Of a DNA stretch of 5,048 nucleotides, positions 1 to 5,048 are shown in pieces (position 1 is the first letter of the stretch; every line of letters begins with the position of its first letter). Source of the DNA: Bacillota bacterium (lineage in GTDB: Bacteria > Bacillota > Clostridia > Lachnospirales > Lachnospiraceae); NCBI GenBank assembly GCA_023414985.1, contig JAEZLY010000011.1, positions 1 through 5,048 on the forward strand, given 5' to 3'. Both the position numbers and the translations under genes were made by a program. Below the pieces are notes generated by a model. It saw only the letters and a list, made by a program, of their open reading frames with translations. It did no database searches and was not told the origin of the DNA.

Positions 1-42
1 ACTTTACGCTATGGGTGAGAGATGGATTCTCTTCTTTTACCT

Positions 43-69
43 TGTAAATATTGTCACAAAATATTCACA
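43..69. repeat. Inverted repeat at the start of the left-edge transcript
   Basis: TGTAAATATT (43-52) and AATATTCACA (60-69) are inverted copies matching at 9 of 10 positions, with a 7-base spacer. The repeat lies immediately downstream of the minus-strand -10 box at 78-83, so it covers roughly +2 to +28 of the predicted transcript. It could be a repressor operator or a hairpin at the 5' end of the mRNA, since the single mismatch becomes a G-U pair in RNA. I do not recognise it as the box of a particular regulator. Further along the same transcript is a smaller hairpin (AGAGA 18-22, TCTCT 28-32). No start codon with a ribosome binding site appears before the window ends. Confidence 0.5.
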
Positions 70-77
70 GCTAGAAC

Positions 78-106
78 ATTGTAACATGCCGTTATCCGTA
101 TGTCAA
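78..106 (-). promoter_or_regulatory. Strong sigma-A promoter reading out of the left edge
   Basis: On the minus strand there is a perfect -35 TTGACA (plus 101-106), a 17-base spacer, and a -10 TACAAT (plus 78-83). Transcription would start near position 71 and run left. It begins about 30 bases after the stop codon of the ECF S-component gene, so the gene beyond the left edge is at least partly transcribed independently. No terminator is visible between that stop codon and this promoter, so read-through from the transporter gene is also possible. Confidence 0.75.
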
Positions 107-134
107 CAAAAATATTACTCTATGCAGTCTATCC

Positions 135-758
135 CTAAACCCTTGCTCCTGATCTTCTTGCAAACAGGTCCAAAGCCTTCGATACAGCTGCTCCGAGCAC
201 GAAGCAGGCAATGGCTTCAATCAGTCCGTTTATTCCGACAAAGGCAAGCACGAAAGCAAAGATATTGGTGGTACCGAGCTGTCCTGCGATCCCTTGGATA
301 AAATCCGTATTGTAAAAGAACATTAATAGTAAAGTCATAAAAAAGAAAGTATTTAATAAAGGTCCTATGAGACTTGCTCCGGCATGGGAGATTACCCTGG
401 TATATCGATTCTTTTTCATAGCCAGGAATACAAGTCCTGTAAGCCATCCCATTAATACACGGGCAACGACACAGACAACAAACGTTCCGATGGGATTGAC
501 CCCTAACAGCATTGCACCGAAAGGACTGGCACCAAAGCACTGAGCGAAGCTGGTCAAGCCGAAGATGCCGCCCAAGATCGCACCGGCCGTCGGCCCGAGC
601 ACGATAGCGCCAACCGCAACAGGCACCACCAGCAGCGTGATCTCAAGACCTGCCGTCTTAATGTAACCAAGCGGCGTAAATGCCATCAGTAAAATAATCG
701 CTGTAAATAATCCCAGCTGTACCACCTTTAAGGTTCTTTGATTTGTGATAGTTTTCAT
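135..758 (-). CDS. panT: ECF transporter S component, pantothenate (PanT) type
   Basis: This is a 207-residue integral membrane protein, the usual size for the substrate-binding S component of energy-coupling factor transporters. It would work in the cytoplasmic membrane with the shared EcfA/EcfA'/EcfT module, which is not in this window. Hydrophobic segments lie at about residues 12-30, 38-58, 60-75, 82-112, 127-149 and 166-197, giving the six-helix pattern. Family-like features are a TPLGYI turn (28-33), a GAIVLGPTAGAILGG stretch (50-64), a conserved LGVNPI (85-90), ARVLMGWLTGLVF (99-111) and GPLLNTFFF (132-140). This pattern matches my memory of S components annotated for pantothenate, but the substrate is inferred. 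The ATG is supported by AAGGAGG (plus 764-770) five bases upstream, and the stop is TAG. The gene lies downstream of a structured transcribed region and a terminator. Confidence 0.85.
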   Translation of the reverse strand: MKTITNQRTLKVVQLGLFTAIILLMAFTPLGYIKTAGLEITLLVVPVAVGAIVLGPTAGAILGGIFGLTSFAQCFGASPFGAMLLGVNPIGTFVVCVVARVLMGWLTGLVFLAMKKNRYTRVISHAGASLIGPLLNTFFFMTLLLMFFYNTDFIQGIAGQLGTTNIFAFVLAFVGINGLIEAIACFVLGAAVSKALDLFARRSGARV

Positions 759-763
759 AATAT

Positions 764-770
764 CCTCCTT
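764..770 (-). promoter_or_regulatory. Ribosome binding site of the S-component gene
   Basis: AAGGAGG on the minus strand lies 5 bases before the ATG at 758. It is a near-perfect complement to the 16S rRNA 3' end and fixes the start codon. Confidence 0.85.
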
Positions 771-774
771 CTGA

Positions 775-811
775 TTGTTCCAATCTAATCATAGTATTGG
801 TCAATGAACAA
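775..811. repeat. Inverted repeat in front of the S-component gene
   Basis: TTGTTC (775-780) and GAACAA (806-811) are perfect inverted copies. Nested within them, CCAAT (780-784) and ATTGG (796-800) can also pair, sharing one base with the outer arm. The repeat brackets a possible -10 box (TATGAT, 788-793 on minus) and ends just upstream of the ribosome binding site. Its position suits a repressor operator, or a hairpin that affects translation if the long upstream transcript reads through. I do not recognise the regulator. Confidence 0.45.
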
Positions 812-817
812 GCTGAA
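788..817 (-). promoter_or_regulatory. Possible promoter of the S-component gene
   Basis: The minus strand has TATGAT (plus 788-793) with a weak -35, TTCAGC (plus 812-817), 18 bases upstream. Transcription would start near 781, giving a leader of about 20 bases. The -35 matches only three of six consensus bases, so this is tentative. It matters because a strong terminator at 914-963 would otherwise cut off transcription coming from the upstream promoter. Confidence 0.35.
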
Positions 818-870
818 TAATACTTCTTCCAACAAAATCTTTCGCTATAGAGGCTGAATCATTCCCGTCA

Positions 871-909
871 CCTGTAGAAATCATATCACTTTACAGGAGT
901 TTTTTCCTG
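871..909. other. Alternative hairpins just past the leader terminator
   Basis: CCTGTA (871-876) pairs with TACAGG (892-897), followed on the plus strand by six T residues (900-905), so it resembles a weak plus-strand terminator. CAGGA (894-898) can instead pair with TCCTG (905-909). The two pairings share bases 894-897 and exclude one another. No plus-strand gene lies upstream to need a terminator. On the minus strand the hairpins fall within the untranslated region between the 914-963 terminator and the S-component gene. Confidence 0.35.
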
Positions 910-913
910 ACAC

Positions 914-963
914 AAAAAAACCGGTATCAAGATACCACGTACAGTCATGGTTTTGATCGCCGG
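914..963 (-). terminator. Rho-independent terminator ending the structured leader
   Basis: Read on the minus strand, the arms are CCGG (plus 960-963), ATCAA (953-957) and ACCA (948-951), pairing with TGGT (934-937), TTGAT (926-930) and CCGG (921-924). They are separated by small internal loops and followed directly by seven T residues (914-920). A shorter internal alternative (GGTAT/ATACC) also exists. The outer CCGG arm can pair elsewhere: TGCCGG on minus (960-965) is the exact complement of CCGGCA on minus (1024-1029). The terminator could therefore be modulated by folding of the RNA upstream. Confidence 0.75.
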
Positions 964-1182
964 CATAAATTCAGTATATAACATATCTGTTCCCTTCAAT
1001 GCTTCATACCAGATTCAAGTTCCTGCCGGAAATACAATCCATAGGTCAAGACTCTTCTAGAGAATACGGAAATTCCTTCGCAGGTTCCTTGCAGTCATCT
1101 TCTTTCCGTCCCGAATGGGTACGCTAGAAGGAGCAGGGAGGGAACCGGATATCGAATGGATTTCCATTTATTATTCATTGTT
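914..1182 (-). ncRNA. Candidate structured RNA or attenuating leader
   Basis: A minus-strand transcript from the promoter at 1189-1217 would start near 1182 and end at the T-run at 914, about 270 nt. I see nested helices: GGTTCC/GGAACC (1083-1088 with 1141-1146), then CTTCT/AGAAG (1099-1103 with 1126-1130), capped by CCC/GGG (1110-1112 with 1117-1119, loop GAAT on plus). There is a small CTCT/AGAG hairpin (1052-1055 with 1059-1062). A 6-bp helix (960-965 with 1024-1029) encloses ATCTG/CAGAT (985-989 with 1010-1014). The short open frames have no good start signals and run into the terminator. It shows none of the hallmarks of T-box, FMN, TPP, SAM, lysine, cobalamin or c-di-GMP RNAs that I checked by eye. 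A free-standing clostridial RNA such as the raiA motif (about 210 nt) fits the size, but I could not verify it. Confidence 0.5.
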
Positions 1183-1188
1183 AGTTGT

Positions 1189-1217
1189 ATCCTATAGTAT
1201 TGCAGTAAAAAATGCAA
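1189..1217 (-). promoter_or_regulatory. Promoter for the structured RNA region
   Basis: On the minus strand, TTGCAT (plus 1212-1217) and TAGGAT (plus 1189-1194) are spaced by 17 bases, each matching four of six consensus positions. The -35 box overlaps the 3' arm and tail of the terminator of the upstream protease gene. The overlapping TACTAT and TATAGG have poorer spacing (12 and 15). The start would be near 1182. Confidence 0.5.
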
Positions 1218-1245
1218 GCGGAATCTAAGAAAAAGTTTTCCGCTT
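1207..1245 (-). terminator. Terminator of the CPBP protease gene, overlapping its stop codon
   Basis: On the minus strand AAGCGGAA (plus 1238-1245) pairs perfectly over 8 bases with TTCCGCTT (plus 1216-1223), with a 14-base loop. A 3-base gap and six T residues follow (plus 1207-1212). The left arm lies in the last codons of the protease gene (Lys-Arg-Lys) and the TAG stop sits in the loop. Confidence 0.75.
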
Positions 1246-2079
1246 CGGAAGAATATCCTTCCACAAATCTAATTGAATAGAGGTAAACATCATTAGGATT
1301 GCTCCTCCTGCTGCCATCAGGGCATTCCCCTGTATGGAATAGGGAATTAACATCACGAAAAAAGCACTTGCATTCACCAGAACATGAAGCAGAATGGGTG
1401 CATAAACCGTATTGAATTTACGGCAGGCCAAGCCGAACAGAAAGCCGAGCAATGCAGCATAGATTCCCTGAACGATATTCTGATGATAAATGCCGAAGAA
1501 TACTGCCTGCAGGATATTGGCACCGAAAAACGGAAGGACTTTGGAGGCCTTATGAAGGATTACACCGCGGAATGCCAACTCCTCCGCTATGGGTGCAATC
1601 AGCACCGTATATAGTACGACTTCCGTCATATTACCATGAAGAAGACTTTTTACCGTCTCTGAGTAGGCTTCAAAAAATTGCGGAATACCCCTTTGCAGTA
1701 AACCGATTGCTCCGGAGAAGAAGCACTGACTGCCTATGCCGAGAAGAAGAAATAAGGTCAGATTTTTTCCTGAAATAATCGTCTCCGGTTTACCGTGAAG
1801 CTCTCCCCTCGTCTCACTCCGGTACCAAAGGTAAGAAAGTATCCCCCAGATTGCTACAGCAAGTGCGGATAGCTGATACCCTATATCTTGGGACAGATAC
1901 GTCTGCATCTGATCCGTCACTCCTTCCATACCCTTTAATATTGCCGTCGGTCCCTGGCTAAGACCGAGACGAATTCCAAGCATTAGTTCAAATAAAGAAA
2001 CGATGAATATCGAAATGATCATTAACAACGCTTCCTCAATTATAAACGGCAATATTGCTGATTTAAAATAATTCTTCAA
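1225..2079 (-). CDS. CPBP family intramembrane metalloprotease (CAAX protease/Abi)
   Basis: This 284-residue, very hydrophobic protein has about eight membrane segments (roughly 8-34, 68-86, 106-128, 152-168, 181-200, 203-218, 225-247, 252-270). It carries all three signature motifs of the CPBP (PF02517) family: EELAFR (E166, E167, R171), FGIYH (F195-H199) and HVLVN (H232-N236). The glutamates and histidines are the expected metal and catalytic residues, so the protein should be active. Known relatives cleave prenylated proteins in eukaryotes or act in bacteriocin immunity and membrane signalling in bacteria. The target here cannot be read from the sequence. Translation most likely starts at TTG (2077-2079), because AAGGAAGGG lies just upstream and the next in-frame Met is residue 20. 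The gene sits alone, bounded by terminators on both sides. Confidence 0.88.
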   Translation of the reverse strand: MKNYFKSAILPFIIEEALLMIISIFIVSLFELMLGIRLGLSQGPTAILKGMEGVTDQMQTYLSQDIGYQLSALAVAIWGILSYLWYRSETRGELHGKPETIISGKNLTLFLLLGIGSQCFFSGAIGLLQRGIPQFFEAYSETVKSLLHGNMTEVVLYTVLIAPIAEELAFRGVILHKASKVLPFFGANILQAVFFGIYHQNIVQGIYAALLGFLFGLACRKFNTVYAPILLHVLVNASAFFVMLIPYSIQGNALMAAGGAILMMFTSIQLDLWKDILPKRKTFS

Positions 2080-2085
2080 TGAATT

Positions 2086-2095
2086 CCCTTCCTTT
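2086..2095 (-). promoter_or_regulatory. Ribosome binding site that supports a TTG start
   Basis: The minus strand reads AAAGGAAGGG here. Its AAGGG part ends 6 bases before the TTG and its AAGGA part ends 10 bases before it. No ATG or GTG in the same frame lies at a suitable distance, so this site decides the TTG start of the protease gene. Confidence 0.7.
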
Positions 2096-2117
2096 AGCGG
2101 ACGAACAATCTATTTGG

Positions 2118-2168
2118 AAAAAAGGCTGCCGCAAAATGTCCGAATAAACCTTTCATTCTACAGCCGCC
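2118..2168 (-). terminator. Strong terminator after the cellobiose phosphorylase gene
   Basis: On the minus strand GGCGGCTGTAGAATG (plus 2154-2168) pairs with CATTTTGCGGCAGCC (plus 2124-2138). In RNA, 14 of 15 positions pair if G-U pairs are counted. The loop is 15 bases and six T residues follow (plus 2118-2123). It lies 60 bases past the phosphorylase stop codon and only about 40 bases before the protease start. Confidence 0.88.
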
Positions 2169-2201
2169 TCTTCTCCCTATTCTTCACTACTCTTTTATGT
2201 C

Positions 2202-2210
2202 ATCATACCA
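2202..2210 (-). promoter_or_regulatory. Possible extended -10 promoter for the protease gene
   Basis: TGGTATGAT on the minus strand matches the extended -10 form TGnTATAAT at all but one base. There is no good -35 at 17 bases (TAACAG at most). It lies just after the phosphorylase stop codon. A transcript from here would start near 2195 and pass through the 2118-2168 hairpin before reaching the protease gene. No room for a promoter exists between the hairpin and the protease start, so the protease must be transcribed either from here or by read-through. Confidence 0.35.
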
Positions 2211-2227
2211 GCCATCTTTTTATTCTG

Positions 2228-4666
2228 TTATCCGAGTACAACCTCGACCTGGTGCGCTTTCTTATCACCGGCAAGAGGGATAATATTGCCCTTCACTTCC
2301 TTACCGTCGACAACCAGCTTTGCAACACCCTTATTTACATGGTTCGGGTTTTTAACGGTGATGTTGTAAATATCTCCTCTGAATTCACGGGTAATCTGAT
2401 AGCCGTCCCATGCCTTGGGAATGGAAGGATCCACCTGTAAGCCGTCATACTCAGGTTTAATACCGAGAATTGCCTGGGAGATTGCAACAAAGTTCCAGGA
2501 CGCGGTACCGGTCAGCCAGGAGTTCTTCGCTTCCCCATGACGTTTTGCATCCTTACCTGCTACCATCTGGGAATATACATAGGGCTCCATGCGATGGATT
2601 TCGGAATACTCCTCCGTATAGGAAGGTGCAATTCTTGTAAAGTAATCAAAAGCGTTATCCCCTCTTCCCATCTGCGCTTCCGCAATCATGATCCAAGCGT
2701 TGTTATGGCAGAAGATACCGGCATTCTCTTTATAACCGGCCGGATAGGTGGATATCTCACCATATTCTACATAATACTTTGTAAAAGCAGGATTCTGAAG
2801 TACCAGACCGTACTTGGTTCCGAGACGTTCTTCAACGGCATCCAGAGCCTGAAGTGCCTTGCCGTCCTCCGTACCGCAGTTACCCATGATACAAAGACCC
2901 TGGGACTCGATAAAGATCTTTCCTTCTTCGTTCTCATTACTGCCGATCTTTTTACCGTAATCATCATAAGCGCGAACGAACCAGGAACCGTCCCAACCGT
3001 CCTTCATGATTACATCACGCATCTTCTTAATCTCAGCAGTGATTCTGTCAACTTCTGCTTTGTTACCAATCTTATTCATTAACGTAGCATATTCTTCACC
3101 GATATAGCAGAACATACCTGCAATCATGACGGACTCTGCCACTCTTCCGTCCTTACTGGTGGAAGTCTGGAAGGACTCACCGGGCTCAGTGGAGAAGCAG
3201 TTCAGATTCAGACAGTCATTCCAGTCAGCACGTCCGATTAAAGGAAGTCCGTGAGGACCTACGTTATTGATGACATGATCCATGGAGCGCTTTAAGTGAT
3301 CCGCCAGAGGGGTTGACGTCATCTCATCGTTATCGAAAGGTGTCATAACCTCGAGGATGGAGAAATCTCCGGTTTCCTTGATATAGGAGGTTACTGCAAG
3401 CACCAACCACAACGGATCATCGTTGAAGTTGCCGCCGATCTCATCGTTGCCCTTCTTGGTAAGGGGCTGATACTGATGATATGCACCGCCGTCCTGCAGC
3501 TGTGTGGAGGCAAGATCGATAATTCTTTCTCTTGCACGGTCAGGAATCTGATGAACGAAGCCAAGAAGATCCTGGTTAGAATCACGGAAGCCCATACCTC
3601 TTCCGATACCGGACTCAAAATACGAAGCACTTCTTGACAGGTTGAAGGTCACCATACACTGATACTGGTTCCAGATATTCACCTGACGGTTCAACTTCTC
3701 ATCCGCTGATTCTACTCTATACTTGGACAACAGCTGATCCCAGTATGCTGCCAGCTCAGCGAAAGCCTTGTCCACCGCAGCTGTCGTCGCAAAGCGTGCG
3801 ATCATCTCTTCCGCTTTCTTCTTATTAATCACATTCTTGCTTTCCCATTTCTCTTCGAAAGCATTTTCTACATATCCCAGCATAAAGACATATTCCTTTG
3901 TCTCACCGGGCTCTAAGTTAACCTCCAGACAGTGGGATGCAATCGGATGCCATCCGTCTGCCACGGAGTTATTGGATTTACCTGCAAAAACCGCCTGAGG
4001 ATTGTCAAAACCGTTATAGGTCCCCATAAAGCTCTCACGATCGGAATCAAAGCCTGCAATCGGAGCATTTACAGAGAAGAACGCATAATGATCACGTCTT
4101 TCCTTATATTCAGTCTTATGATAAATGACGGAGCCTTTGATTTCCACTTCGCCGGTGTTATAATTTCTCTGGAAATTGGTGGTATCATCCTGTGCATTCC
4201 ACAGACACCACTCAAGGAAGGAGAACAGCTTTACCTGTTTCTTCTTACCGGATGTATTCTTTACCACTACCTTGTGTACCTCGGCATTGGTATCCATGGG
4301 TACGAAGAAGGTTACCTCTGTTTCAACGCCTCCCCTTGCGCCGGTAATCTTTGTGTAGCCCATACCATGTCTGCATTCATATTTATCGAGTTCCTTCTTA
4401 ACAGGAGCCCAACCCGGTGACCAGACATCTCCCTCATCGTTGATGTAATAATAGCGCCCGCCTCCCAGATCCAAAGGCACATTATTATAACGATACCGTG
4501 TAATTCTTCTCAGTTTCGCATCCTTATAAAAGCTGTAACCTCCGGCAGTGTTGGAGATCAGTGAAAAGAATGCCTGAGATCCCAGATAGTTGATCCAAGG
4601 ATAAGGGGTCGTAGGGGTTGTAATTACATACTCCTTCTTGGAATCATCAAAATAACCAAATTGCAT
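2228..4666 (-). CDS. cbp: Cellobiose phosphorylase (glycoside hydrolase family 94)
   Basis: This 812-residue protein, like GH94 cellobiose phosphorylases of about 811-822 residues and much shorter than cellodextrin phosphorylases, would split cellobiose with phosphate into alpha-glucose 1-phosphate and glucose. It has no signal peptide, so it acts in the cytosol on imported cellobiose. The start ([16 protein letters not shown], residues 3-18), the PYPWINYLG block (21-29) and the [11 protein letters not shown] region match my memory of the Clostridium thermocellum enzyme. The catalytic general acid is Asp484 in RADWNDC (479-485). Substrate-side residues include Arg356, Asp362, Trp482, Lys646 and Glu647. 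Likely phosphate ligands are His654 in FCHNNAW and Thr719-Gly720 in WLTGT; these equivalences are inferred from remembered numbering of the Cellvibrio gilvus enzyme. The ATG has AAGGAGGA 7 bases upstream. No cellodextrin transporter or glucanase gene is in view. Confidence 0.96.
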   Translation of the reverse strand: MQFGYFDDSKKEYVITTPTTPYPWINYLGSQAFFSLISNTAGGYSFYKDAKLRRITRYRYNNVPLDLGGGRYYYINDEGDVWSPGWAPVKKELDKYECRHGMGYTKITGARGGVETEVTFFVPMDTNAEVHKVVVKNTSGKKKQVKLFSFLEWCLWNAQDDTTNFQRNYNTGEVEIKGSVIYHKTEYKERRDHYAFFSVNAPIAGFDSDRESFMGTYNGFDNPQAVFAGKSNNSVADGWHPIASHCLEVNLEPGETKEYVFMLGYVENAFEEKWESKNVINKKKAEEMIARFATTAAVDKAFAELAAYWDQLLSKYRVESADEKLNRQVNIWNQYQCMVTFNLSRSASYFESGIGRGMGFRDSNQDLLGFVHQIPDRARERIIDLASTQLQDGGAYHQYQPLTKKGNDEIGGNFNDDPLWLVLAVTSYIKETGDFSILEVMTPFDNDEMTSTPLADHLKRSMDHVINNVGPHGLPLIGRADWNDCLNLNCFSTEPGESFQTSTSKDGRVAESVMIAGMFCYIGEEYATLMNKIGNKAEVDRITAEIKKMRDVIMKDGWDGSWFVRAYDDYGKKIGSNENEEGKIFIESQGLCIMGNCGTEDGKALQALDAVEERLGTKYGLVLQNPAFTKYYVEYGEISTYPAGYKENAGIFCHNNAWIMIAEAQMGRGDNAFDYFTRIAPSYTEEYSEIHRMEPYVYSQMVAGKDAKRHGEAKNSWLTGTASWNFVAISQAILGIKPEYDGLQVDPSIPKAWDGYQITREFRGDIYNITVKNPNHVNKGVAKLVVDGKEVKGNIIPLAGDKKAHQVEVVLG

Positions 4667-4673
4667 TTTATAA

Positions 4674-4681
4674 TCCTCCTT
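4674..4681 (-). promoter_or_regulatory. Ribosome binding site of the cellobiose phosphorylase gene
   Basis: AAGGAGGA on the minus strand lies 7 bases before the ATG at 4666. It is a consensus site and confirms the start. Confidence 0.88.
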
Positions 4682-4707
4682 ATTACTATTTTAATACTCC
4701 ATTCCCA

Positions 4708-4736
4708 ATTATATTATACCTTTTGAGGCTTTTCAA
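4708..4736 (-). promoter_or_regulatory. Promoter of the cellobiose phosphorylase gene
   Basis: On the minus strand TTGAAA (plus 4731-4736) and TATAAT (plus 4708-4713) are spaced by exactly 17 bases. A second TATAAT overlaps it (plus 4713-4718) but with only 12-base spacing. The start would be near 4701, giving a leader of about 35 bases up to the ATG. No catabolite (cre) site matching the usual consensus was found around it. Confidence 0.75.
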
Positions 4737-4743
4737 CCAAAAG
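4720..4743. repeat. Inverted repeat over the -35 box of the phosphorylase promoter
   Basis: CTTTTG (4720-4725) and CAAAAG (4738-4743) are perfect inverted copies 12 bases apart, and a nested TTGA/TCAA pair (4723-4726, 4733-4736) lies inside. The repeat covers the -35 box (4731-4736) and part of the spacer, where a repressor would block the promoter. AT-rich repeats of this length occur by chance in such DNA, so an operator role is only a suggestion. Confidence 0.4.
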
Positions 4744-4985
4744 TAATGACGAAACAAGAATTTGTTACAACTGAAATTTACCGGAATACGAATTTATATG
4801 TGATATGGTAAAAAAGCTCCTTCTTCTTACTATTTATCACGTTTTACTTTATTATTTAAGATTTTTTTTATAATTAATTTCTTTTTATCTAAATGTAAAT
4901 ATGATACACTATTATTTGTCAATTGGTGGGAGTCTCTTTTCCTGCAGTGGACAAAGCATTCTATGTAAAAAAGTGAGGTTCAGTT
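4744..4985. other. AT-rich divergent intergenic region
   Basis: No gene lies between the phosphorylase promoter and the ATG at 4986. The DNA is very AT-rich, especially 4840-4920. A possible plus-strand -10 box, TATGAT (4900-4905), followed by ACACT, could serve the gene at 4986, but there is no convincing -35 at 16-18 bases. TTTACC (4777-4782) and GGTAAA (4807-4812) can pair, but they enclose a 24-base loop and lack a terminator tail. Confidence 0.5.
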
Positions 4986-5048
4986 ATGCCGAAACAAACC
5001 AGACTGACTGAAGAAGCAGCCATCTATCAGCAACGCCAGGAATTAACC
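4986..5048 (+). CDS. Unidentified protein, N-terminal fragment cut by the window edge
   Basis: An ATG at 4986 opens a frame with no stop to the end of the window, giving 21 codons: MPKQTRLTEEAAIYQQRQEL and a final Thr. GAGG (4975-4978) lies 7 bases upstream as a moderate ribosome binding site. The segment is polar and rich in Gln and Glu, with no signal peptide or membrane segment so far. It is divergent from the cellobiose phosphorylase gene and shares its intergenic region. Too little is visible to assign a family. Confidence 0.65.
   Translation, partial: MPKQTRLTEEAAIYQQRQELT

Noticed and set aside
217..540. 107-codon minus-strand frame within the transporter gene
   Set aside because: It overlaps the conserved S-component gene in another frame and its product is Cys/Arg-rich without recognisable features.
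886..984. 32-codon open frame on the minus strand (MLYTEF start) running through the terminator
   Set aside because: It crosses the terminator hairpin and its T-run, and has only a weak AAGGG upstream, so coding is unlikely.
1130..1155. T-box-like motif on the plus strand (AGGGAGGGAACCGG)
   Set aside because: It resembles the T-box antiterminator sequence only partly, has no specifier stem or terminator, and no plus-strand gene follows.
1057..1167. 36-codon open frame on the minus strand inside the structured RNA, ending in Arg-rich MTARNLRRNFRIL
   Set aside because: There is no ribosome binding site before the ATG at 1167, and the frame overlaps the nested helices. An arginine leader peptide starting at the internal ATG was considered, but its start signal is weak and the downstream gene has no link to arginine.
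2537..3082. 181-codon open frame on the plus strand within the phosphorylase gene
   Set aside because: It is antisense to a well-conserved gene, has no ribosome binding site of note, and its translation resembles no family I know. It is a shadow frame.
4720..4743. Catabolite control (cre) site in the phosphorylase promoter
   Set aside because: The sequence TTGAAAAGCCTCAA has GC instead of the central CG and is two bases too short for the cre consensus.
1..5048. CRISPR array, insertion sequence, tRNA, rRNA or defence system
   Set aside because: No regularly spaced direct repeats, transposase, terminal repeats, tRNA-like cloverleaf or rRNA sequence was seen. The CPBP (Abi) family name alone is not evidence of phage defence.

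Overview
The window looks like a chromosomal segment from a low-to-moderate GC Clostridia, most likely Lachnospiraceae. The basis is a cellobiose phosphorylase that closely resembles the clostridial enzyme as I remember it, AT-rich intergenic DNA, strong AGGAGG-type ribosome binding sites, and an ECF-type vitamin transporter S component. The taxonomic call comes from memory of protein families, not from a search.

Layout from right to left, because the three complete genes all lie on the minus strand. The first 21 codons of an unidentified plus-strand gene begin at 4986 and run off the right edge. An AT-rich intergenic region of about 320 bases separates it from the divergent cellobiose phosphorylase gene (2228-4666). 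That gene has a near-consensus promoter (TTGAAA, 17 bp, TATAAT), an inverted repeat over the -35 box, and a strong 14-pair terminator downstream. Next is a CPBP-family (CAAX protease/Abi) intramembrane metalloprotease (1225-2079) that starts with TTG and whose terminator overlaps its own stop codon. Then comes about 466 bases without a convincing protein gene. It holds a promoter, a transcribed region with several nested helices, and a rho-independent terminator, so it is either a free-standing structured RNA or an attenuating leader. Below it is an ECF transporter S component of the pantothenate (PanT) type (135-758), with its own possible promoter and an inverted repeat. At the left edge a consensus minus-strand promoter (TTGACA, 17 bp, TACAAT) with an inverted repeat just downstream drives a gene outside the window.

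The genes do not form one pathway. Each appears to be its own transcription unit, separated by terminators: cytosolic cellobiose phosphorolysis, a membrane protease of unknown target, and vitamin uptake. No defence system, CRISPR array, insertion sequence, tRNA or rRNA is visible. The part most likely to be under-described is the structured RNA region at 914-1182.
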